In this document: positions 56,005-64,000 of the stretch, piece by piece
How positions within the stretch are numbered: position 1 is the stretch's first letter
How the letters are laid out: each line of letters starts with the position of its first letter
NCBI GenBank assembly: GCA_050084515.1
Contig: CM114273.1
Location: 20,584,001-20,648,000 of the forward strand
Source: Blasia pusilla
Taxonomy: Eukaryota > Marchantiophyta > Marchantiopsida > Blasiales
DNA length: 64,000 nucleotides
Direction: 5' to 3'
Notes under the pieces: model-generated
The model's database searches: none
The model's input: only the letters and a program-made list of their open reading frames with translations
Told to the model about the DNA's origin: nothing
Made by a program: the position numbers and the translations under genes

Positions 56005-57959
56005 GAGGAGCGATAAGAGGAGAGGAAGAGAGGAGAGAGGAGAGAGGAAACTAGGGTCAACCGAAATAGATACTCTTTTTTGAAGAGAGTTTCCGTTTGG
56101 GTTGAAGAGAGGAAAATGTTTGTTTGAAATTTCTTGCACTTTTTTGTTCATATATTAAAAGCGATCCCACGCTTTTTTTTTTCCTCTTCCATATTTTGGC
56201 AACCCTCCGAGTCCGACGAGTTGCAAATTGCACAAAATTTAGAAAACTGAAAAATCAGTGGAATCATAAGTGTGGAACCAATCACTTTTTCCATCCAAGG
56301 TCCGAAATAATCTGTCATTTGCCCAGGGTGAATAGAGTTCAAGCTCAAGTGAAGGTTGAAAAAAATAAAAGTACAATCTAAAACCTCCTTTGCATCCTCA
56401 AAGTGGTTTGTTTAAAATACTTCGAACTTCTTTGAGGGACAGAATTGGTTGGTGGATTCCTACTCCTACCTCCGACTCTCTTAAAACTACCAGCAACACA
56501 TAGTACATGTGCTTACAAGGGAAATACCTTTTGCTACTTGTCTCTCTTTGGACAAAGTCATCACATTAACATGTGGGAAAGCAACAAATGTGCACCAGAT
56601 ACACCCCTGTGACACTTGAATTTACAGTGTTGTTCCTGACCCAATACATCCTTCCTATTCCATTGCCACTCAAGACATCTTTCGTGGCGATGATCTCCAT
56701 TTTTGCCTCCCGAGCTGCTGCAATTCGCTTTGCTCTCTCCACCGTTGGCCTGCTTATTCTGTTTCTCTTCACCCCATTTCTAGACTTAAACAGAAATAAT
56801 GGATTGAGATCATCCACCTTCTCCGGGTACATCTTGACATCAATTTTGGGTTGAATACGAAATGCGAAGGTCTCTGTAATGCGAACATGCTCCAAAATTC
56901 TCCCGTCTACGAGTCTAAAACCGGCACTTGTAAGATTGTCCACTTCGTCTTGAGTGCAATTCGTGCCTACGGCGATGGGCCAAATCATGGGGGTAATCCC
57001 GGGAGCTCCAATGGCAGCCGGATAAGACTTCTGAAAAGCGCAAGATTCATTTGGGCAGAAGAAGTACTTCAATTGATCCCCGGTCCTCGTGAAACGATCA
57101 AAGGTTTTGAGTCCCCCAAACTCAGGCAGAGGTCGTCCAGTCCTTGTACAGTTCTTATTTAGGAAAGTGCCACATGCTCTCCTAATGCCATCAGATCCTG
57201 CCCTGCAGGTGGGTCCACGTCCTGGGTTGCTCCGAGATATATGCCACCGTTTTAGGTTGGAATCCACCTCCATTACCAGAATCCCATATTGTTGAACCAC
57301 CCCAATGACAGGATGTTGCGAACTTCCAGCAACGGAGGGCTTTTGAAATAAAACATTCACTGATTTTGGAGAAGTAACTCCATCACGGATCTGGGACGGG
57401 TCCGGGGTCCCCGAATACCTGGGCGGTGTAATTTCCTCATCCAAATCAATCACCGGATTTGTTCCTTGATCTTCGCCTCTTCACCGCTGAAGTCAAGATA
57501 CTTATCTCGATCTCCACGAGTCTCGTCGATCGCTCTACCACCATTTGTATGGGACGTCTTGAAACCCGCCCACGAATATCCCCACCTATGTGTACGTCTT
57601 GCTCGAGTGGAGTTCCAACTACGCACCGGTTGAAGGCTTCGACATACAATTTTTCATCACCAGATCTCACAGTCGCCCTGACATAGAGCTCGTAGATCGA
57701 AGGCCCTTTTCCTTTTGTTATGCCTTTTGTGAGAAAGATATGGGATGCTGTAGACTGTAGCATTGCTCTTGCCTGGTCTTGTTGGCATGCCTCCACAAGT
57801 GAAATTCGTTGGCATGCTTGTGACGACCTCCAAGAGGAATGAACACTTTCTACTCCACTTGTGTTGGGGCATAGGGCATTTTCATGAACGTTCAATCCCT
57901 GCAACGACGGCAATGTTAGAAGGGAACAAAAATAACTTAGGAGTCAAATAAATAAGCTA

Positions 57960-58280
57960 CCTGTCAGAACCAGACGGGTTGCAGGCCCGAGGCATCCCAT
58001 GAACGACTCTGCGACCCGTCGGGTCCCGACGTGTTGTAACCTTAAATCCACCTACTGCAACCCGTCAGAACCCGACGGGTTGCAAGGCCGAGGCATCCCA
58101 TGAACCACTTTGTGACCCGTTGGGTCCCGACGGGTTGCACACTCGGGTTGCACCAAACATCTGGATGCAACCCGTCGGTCTCTGTGGGGTTGCACCCTTG
58201 GGCAACCCGTCGGTTTCCGTCGGGTTGCACACTCGGGCAACCCGTTGGTTTCGGTCGGGTTGCACACTCGGGCAACTCGT
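57960..58280. repeat. Palindromes in the E7 transposase intron
   Basis: Seven or so copies with half site GCAACCCGTCGG lie between 57,960 and 58,280, including several with GTTTCCGTCGGG arms. They are closely packed (about 35-60 bp apart), unlike the 64-bp array. Confidence 0.8.
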
Positions 58281-58334
58281 CGCATCCGACAGCTTGCTTG
58301 GTTTCTGGGGTTTGAAATCCATATAATTCCCACA

Positions 58335-59823
58335 CTGTCGTGTCGAGAATCTTTCTTCGAGCAAGGGCGGGCCTTCTAGCTGCGGTAGATGCGATCGATG
58401 CAAGGTGAACTCTCTAATAAGTTCTCCTTTTTCAATACAAAATTATGATGTACACTCTCCATTCTCTCACGACAGGTATCACAAATGGAAGTGCCGAGGC
58501 GATCACTTCTTCGTAACATCGGACCCCGAAATTCCTTACTATAAAATCCCTATTTGTCGTGTCGAGAATCTTTCTTCGAGCAAGGGCGGGCCTTCTAGTT
58601 GCGGTAGATGCGGTCGATGCAAGGTGAACTCTCTAATAAGTTCTCCTTTTTCAATACAAAATTATGATGTACACTCTCCATTCTCTCACGCATGTATCAC
58701 AAATGGAAATGCCGAGGCGATCACTTCTTCGTAACATCGGACCCCGAAATTCCTAACTATAAAATCCCTATAAACTATTTTACGTTTGTACACGAGGAAG
58801 ATAGCACAACTAGTGTTAAACCCTACTTGACCAGGCCTATTGACATCCATGGATCGCTATATAAGGACATACAAAGTACAATCCCATGTCCTTCCATATG
58901 TGACGATAGGAAGAATCACCGGAGTTGGAGATTGCATGACCTGGTTCATGAACGCCTCCCAAAGTGATAAACTAAATAGCGAGTGAACCAAAGTGCCTAT
59001 CTACAAAGAGTACCTTGACATGGTAAGGATTGAGGAAAGGAAAGTCGGGCACAGCTCGTGCTCCACCCCTATCCATGCTTGACAGACATTCTCTACTCTC
59101 CTCAAGAATGGGTTTTGGCGGAGTTATTCTCCCAAGAGGGGTAATCCACTCTCATTGGGAAAGTAGCAAGCCAAAACATCCGCTATTTTAGTATGACTAA
59201 ACTCCTCTACGGTGACAAACCTCTCATCCCCCCACACACACCACACTCTAGAAACCTCTCGAAGAATAGACCATGATCAAGTTACTCTCCCAAGAGGGGT
59301 GATCCACTCTCATTGGAAGAGCAAGCAATCCCAAAGCCATACACTCAAGAGAGACACGAGAGACTCAAGATGTGGAATAGAAGGCGATGAACCCTTGAAG
59401 GTCCCTCCTCTTTATATACTCACAAGGGATCCACAAGAGTACGAAATAGAGCTTATCTTATCTTGTGCCACATGGCTTCCTCTCAAGGCTTAGCCAATCA
59501 CATTTTGACACAAGTAGATTTCCTCTTATCTCTTCCCAAATATCCTCTTTTACCCACATGATATTTTCCAAATTACCCCAACTAACCTAGCCACCAACCA
59601 AGACTACTTTTTCTTTCATTAAAGCAACTACTTTACTTTTATAAAGTCATCTTTTATTTATTACCTCTTTTTCCTAAAGTTAGGCCCGCATAAAAGAGGC
59701 ACCATAAAGAGGTTTAAACATAAGAATCTCCTTTTTCTAAGCCAATTTACTTAATACTAATGAAACTCTATCTAACACTTAATGACGAAGGAGTTTACAC
59801 ACTGGTTGATTTTACTATACGAC
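58335..59823. mobile_element. LTR-like insertion in the E7 intron with tandem duplication
   Basis: The segment interrupts an intron that is continuous in other copies (TTCCCACGCTTCTC). It begins TGTCGTGTCGAG and ends TATACGACA (TGTCGT/ACGACA inverted ends, TG...CA). Flanks ACAC and ACGC could be a mutated 4-bp target duplication. A unit of about 222 bp is duplicated in tandem (58,335-58,557 and 58,558-58,779). A TATA box TTTATATA occurs at about 59,410. A short plus-strand frame (58,692-58,967) has no recognised domain. A solo LTR is the best guess. Confidence 0.5.
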
Positions 59824-61890
59824 AACGCTTCTCACCCTGAGCTACAACTTTACAAACAATTCTCACCGTGAGCTTGACAAGACAAAATAGTGAACTCACC
59901 TGCCGCATGAAGTTTCCCCATTGTGTCATACGTACAGTCCACCAACTCAACCAAGAGCACAACTCTTTGTACTTCCCCTCAATCGCATGTTTCCTCCACC
60001 ACCCATGAAGTTCTTCCTGGCATTCCATGGCCTGCTTCTAGGTTTTGCTGTCCTTGCAGCGTTGGAGTAGAGTGACATGCTCTGTCCTCTTATTCTCCTT
60101 GATGCAAGATTTGGTGTCTGGGTCACAGATCATCTGTTTGCCAATGGAAAGCATCCGACCTTTCCCTCTCCGGTTGAACCTCTCCACCCCAGAACACTTC
60201 CCGGATAGCAATCCACCCAGGTTGTGCATTGTCCGCCATGAACCCATAAATTTCCGGAGGTGGCCTTTTGTTTTCCTTCACCACCTCCAATAAGAGTAAC
60301 TAGCACATCTTCAAGCGCCAACGTCTTACGCCTTTACTTCCGTGAGACAAATATAGTTTTGAGTCCCTTCTCCACATGGTCATTAACATGAGCACCCATC
60401 GTCAACCATCCCATCAAAGACTCTGTAGAAAATATCAAAGCTTACCCAGCTCTGTAAAGATCTTCCCCTTCCCTCATTCGATCTATAAGATCAAGGCCAC
60501 TCGACGGACTGTGGTTGACATTTTGAAGACATAGGCCCTGGATCCTCGCCTCCTTGGCCCATGAACGCCATCTCTTATTGAATGGAAATCTGGAGTTGGC
60601 CTTGATTTAGCGATGGCATCCATTTCGCCGTCTTTCCATCCGTAACTCGTATCGGAAGCATTCAGATCGCCGAGAAATGCGAGATTTTCCCGAGTTGTTT
60701 CTCCTCAACCGCCGTGATCTCGCCTCGTCCAGGATTCCAAGCAATTGTTCACAAATTTGTGATGCCGTTGTGAGCTTGATCACTCCGGGCTTTGAACCCG
60801 GAGAGTTTCTGTAGACCTCGACTACTTTCTTTGCCACATCCTCCTTGATATGTCTTTGAATTGCATCGGTCACAGGATGCGTGTGGGAGCCAACATGGAC
60901 AACCAGCCTTGTATACTCTGACGTGGAGCCCAATTCGTGGACAATGAAAAATATGTATGCAGGACACGCTCCAACGCAAAAGGGCGATGCCTGACAATGA
61001 GGACATCGATGGCCTCCCGGCGGTATGGTGGCACCGACCTCGTATGGAGTTTGTGCATTCTTGGGAGGGAATTGCGACGTATTGACTCGCCCGTTGCGCT
61101 CTAGATCTGAGGCATCTTTGGACTTCTACACTCCAAGGCTCCCACGCATTGGCGTCGGGAGACAATCCAAGGACCATCTGGAATTGAAGCACTGGTCCGT
61201 TGAAGCCTACACCATCGATGACAATCAGACTTTCTGTCCATACCGTTCACGCGTCATCCAACCTTCTTTTGAGCAGGAGCAGCAAGTGGAGGCAACTCAA
61301 AAATGCAATTACCATTGTACGTGGGCGGCAACTCGTCGACAAGAATGTACTTGAACATTTTCAAGGCCAGAGACGAAAGCAAACTATTGCCTGATACTCG
61401 CAAGAGGAACGAGTAGGCGGACAAAGGGCCCGATTGGTGTCCGACAGATCCACTGAGGTTGATAACATCCGGAATCTCTTCAGGAAAAACAACATTATTC
61501 TGGCGTCTGGCCGGAGTCGGCCGGATCTGCAGAGCTTGGAGTTGCAATCGTAGAGCTCGGAGCACTAGGAAATTCTAGACCGTCTACTTGGGAAACAGAC
61601 GAATTCAGGGGCAGGCCATAAACTCTGTATTGACCATTTGGTAGAGGTAGGAGATTCCATACTTTACGGTCTGAGGTCACTGGCTGGACGGTCTCACCTA
61701 TTATGTCTTCCGTACCGTCCACCCTAACATCTTTGGATACAAAGATGGTTCCAATTTGAAGAAGAAATCGAATGCAGAGAAAATTTTCATCCTTTGCTAT
61801 GAAAGACTCACGAGCTTGGGGTCGAATGATTTCCGATTGAGGAAGGGCCGCCAGATGACTGCCACAAGTGAGCTTAACATAATTATCCAT

Positions 61891-63185
61891 TCCAAGAAGA
61901 TTCCAACGGGAGGAGACTGAGAATGAGAATATTTAATTTATAATGAATAGGAAACAGATACTCCTGACAGATTTTTACTAACAAGATGAATTCGGTGGGT
62001 GACATTGTCTGACACAATGGATCCAATTCTGTAACACATTCAATTCTGTTGCAATATGTTACCGGATTTGGGAAGCAGAGGGTTGCGCATCACACTTGGA
62101 ACCCGTCGGAGTCCTGGTAACTCAAAAATTACCCGAAGCTAACCGAAGCCTGCAACCAGTCGGCATTGGACGGGTTGCACGCTTCTGCTAAACATTGTCA
62201 AAGCAAGCAACCCGTCGCTCTCCGACGAGTTGCTTGGATACCAATCCTTCTTGCCCAAAGATGCCAGAGGCGTGCAAACCGTCTGTTCCCGACGAGTTCC
62301 GCGGGTGCCTCGCCTTTTAGCCCAAAGACGGCGAGGCGTGCAACCCGTCGCCCTCAACGGGTTGCGCAAGGGCCTCGCTTGTGGTGCGCCAGCCGGACTC
62401 CGGCGACTTGCACGGGAAGCCCTTGTTCTTAACCCTTGATGAGGGAAGCGTGCAACCCAACGGTCTCCGACGGATTGCCCAAGATACGTCCCGTTCCCGT
62501 CCCAAACACGGCGGAGGCGCGCAACATGTCGGTCTCCGACGGGTTGCGCGGGTACCTCGCGTTGTTTTCCGAAGACGACGGAGGCGCTCAACCCGTCGGT
62601 CTCCGACGGGTTGCTCGCGCGACGCGGGCAACGCGTACCAGGATGGCGGAGGCGCGCAACATGTCGGTTTCCGACGGGTTGCGCGGGTACCTCGCGTTCT
62701 TTTCCGAAGACGACGGAGCCGCTCAACCCGTCGGTCTCCGACGGGTTGCTCGCGCACGTGGCAACGTACCCAGGATGGCGGAGCCGCGCAACCTGTCCGA
62801 CTCTGACAGGTTGCCATTTTTCACGTCCAGACTTCCGTAACATCCGGCACGTCGCCGTCGAAAGGATGACGGGACCCAACGGTCAGCCCAACGGCTAGAA
62901 AAGTATAAATAGGGCATAAATCACTCATTTCCAGTTTCTCATTTTGCGATCTTCATTCCTCACTCCTCACTCTCCCGCGCAGCAGCTGATCAGATACGAA
63001 GGGGCATTTCACACGGTGACACATCGCGAGTCGATAGGAGGGAACGATAGCGAGACGGTTCGACCGAGCGATAGCGGGACGATTCGAGCTAACCATCAAG
63101 GCGATTCGAGCTCCCATCTCGACATCAGCAAGGCGACTGATCAAGGGATTCGTCGTGGACATAGGTGGAGGCATTTCTGGAAAAA
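61891..63185. promoter_or_regulatory. E7 divergent promoter region with palindromes
   Basis: Transposase-side TATA-like TTTATAATGAATAGG at about 61,936; partner-gene TATA GTATAAATAGGG at about 62,902-62,913. Palindromes at about 62,100-62,815 include a tandem block (62,500-62,790) where a unit of about 120 bp with CAACATGTCGG and CAACCCGTCGG copies is repeated twice. Confidence 0.6.
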
Positions 63186-64000
63186 ATGATGAGGAAAACA
63201 TCACAAGCCAACAAGTCTGGGAGCTTCACTCCGAAGTCCATTAGGACTCCTGCGTCAGCTTCTCTTGGGCCTCGTTCGGCGAATGAAATTAGGCAGCAGG
63301 AAATTGAGGAGCGGGAAAGGGAAGCAGAGATGCACAACCAAGTGCTTCTTGCGAGACATGTTCAAGAGGCGCTAGATAAACAGAACGCAAAGGCCGAGAC
63401 GTCGCAGGCCTTGAAGAAAAGGATCGCCGACGAAAAGAGAGAAAAGAAGCGTCTGGACGCGTCGGTGAGGAGGGCAGAATTGGCTAAAGCGAGGAGGGAA
63501 AAAGCGATAGCCATTGACGATAGCCCAGCCCGTCCAACCGCAAGTGTTGAGATGCGGGAAATGTCCCCCACAAAGTCCGGGGACACAATCAACATAGTGG
63601 AAACAACAGAAGTTGAAATCGATGACGACGAGGTCATGAGGACCGCCAGCGTGGAGATGGTGGACATGGCCGAAGAAGCCGGAGAGTGGTCATTCTCGAC
63701 TCCAAGCCCGACGGAGGACATTGACCTCTATCGGATCGACGAGTTCCCATTCGATTTTCCAGCCTCTGTCTCATACAAGTTAGTTGGTCAAGAAACCGAC
63801 CCCATTTTCGAGCGAGTAAGAGAGGTTCTGGGTTTTTTTAATTATGTGAATTGCAATTCATTGGGATTTCAGTGTAGCTTTTTCCTCTTGTCCCGGTTCG
63901 ACGGTGGTAAAGCGAGATGGCACTCATGGAGGGCCACAACGCCCGAGGATTCCACTCGCGATTGCGGACAATGGAATACGTCCGCGAAATTCAGATCCGG
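63186..64000 (+). CDS. E7 ParB-like/methyltransferase gene, exon 1 intact, rest beyond the window (partial)
   Basis: ATG at 63,186 (MMRKTSQANKSGSFTPKS) is at the conserved place. Exon 1 (63,186-63,815) is 210 codons without a stop, the same length as in E1: a charged, Glu/Arg-rich, coiled-coil-like region (EEREREAEMHNQ, KKRIADEKREKKRLDASVRR) and an acidic region (DEVMRTASVEMVDMAEE) ending YRIDEFPFDF...DPIFER. Donor GTAAGA at 63,816. Exon 2 starts near 63,905, but its acceptor AG is lost and indels follow. It cannot be judged whether the gene was functional. Confidence 0.6.
   Translation, partial: MMRKTSQANKSGSFTPKSIRTPASASLGPRSANEIRQQEIEEREREAEMHNQVLLARHVQEALDKQNAKAETSQALKKRIADEKREKKRLDASVRRAELAKARREKAIAIDDSPARPTASVEMREMSPTKSGDTINIVETTEVEIDDDEVMRTASVEMVDMAEEAGEWSFSTPSPTEDIDLYRIDEFPFDFPASVSYKLVGQETDPIFERVREVLGFFNYVNCNSLGFQCSFFLLSRFDGGKARWHSWRATTPEDSTRDCGQWNTSAKFRS

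Larger units (their letters stand above)
56398..61890 (-). pseudogene. E7 MULE-like transposase with enlarged intron
   Basis: ATG at 61,890; exon 1 to 59,900; intron 59,899-57,899 (2,001 bp, of which about 1,490 bp is an insertion) with intact GTGAGT and TTGCAG; exon 2 57,898-56,398. Kept: GSHTHP, the catalytic Glu in SGVESVH, IQPKIDVKMYPEKV, and VYLVHICC before the SWIM finger, whose CSC reads C-stop-C (TCA to TAA). Exon 1 has several frameshifts at 60,300-60,720 through the DDE region, and exon 2 one near 57,470. Confidence 0.78.
56005..64000. mobile_element. E7: E-family copy nested in the E4 gene, runs off the window
   Basis: The right terminus GAGGAGCGATAAGAGG starts at 56,005, directly after GGGAAGTC of E4 exon 3. 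The minus-strand transposase (61,890-56,398) has a 1.5-kb insertion in its intron; the promoter region and plus-strand ParB-like gene follow. The left end lies beyond 64,000. Many single-base indels from 60,300 to 60,720 and after 63,895 suggest decay or base-calling error. Confidence 0.75.

Noticed and set aside
62139-62917. Overlapping open frames on both strands in the E7 promoter region
   Set aside because: Same palindrome artefact as in E1. A TATA box and gene start lie just downstream.
1-64000. tRNA, rRNA or other structured RNA genes
   Set aside because: None recognised by eye. Short tRNA genes could be missed without a covariance-model scan.

Overview
The window is nuclear DNA from a eukaryote, most likely a streptophyte (plant or charophyte alga). 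There are no prokaryotic operons. Genes carry GT-AG introns and TATA boxes, and a Ty1/copia element has the plant-type primer site TGGTATCAGAGCC. Mobile DNA accounts for almost everything recognisable. I found no host single-copy gene, tRNA or rRNA. A Gypsy family with a C5-cytosine methyltransferase in its polyprotein has been described in charophytes, so a charophyte such as a Chara-like alga is a reasonable guess, but the sequence does not prove it.

Layout. 0-5.3 kb: fragments of the Gypsy family (leader, gag zinc knuckles, RNase H and integrase) and two long inverted repeats. 5.33-17.84 kb: E1, a nearly full-length DNA transposon of about 12.5 kb. 17.84-22.70 kb: Gypsy G1 (gag, protease, C5-methyltransferase). 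22.70-31.66 kb: Ty1/copia copies C1, C2 and C3, with the minus-strand Gypsy fragment G2 (methyltransferase tail, then reverse transcriptase) and a solo LTR among them. 31.66-64.0 kb: five more broken or nested copies of the E1 family (E2a, E2b, E3, E4, E7), plus a second Gypsy (48.0-50.2 kb) and an LTR-like insertion (58.3-59.8 kb).

The E family is the most interesting content. It has two divergent, intron-bearing genes. One encodes a MULE-like transposase of about 1,170 residues (Cys/His finger ending HTHP, DDE core split by an intron, C-terminal SWIM finger). The other encodes a protein of about 1,200 residues with a charged coiled-coil N-terminus, a ParB-like DGNHR motif, a long helical middle, and a C-terminal domain with the permuted motif order of beta-class (N6A/N4C) DNA amino-methyltransferases. 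All long non-coding parts of the element are studded with a 27-bp perfect palindrome (half site GCAACCCGTCGGA) that I find nowhere outside the element. Paired variants keep the palindrome perfect, and in one intron the palindromes stand at a 64-65 bp period.

No copy is intact: each shows nonsense codons, frameshifts, lost splice sites, deletions, inversions or nested insertions. The window is therefore a graveyard from which an ancestral two-gene element can be inferred. Two unrelated transposon lineages here each carry a DNA methyltransferase domain, one C5-type in a retrotransposon and one amino-type in a DNA transposon.
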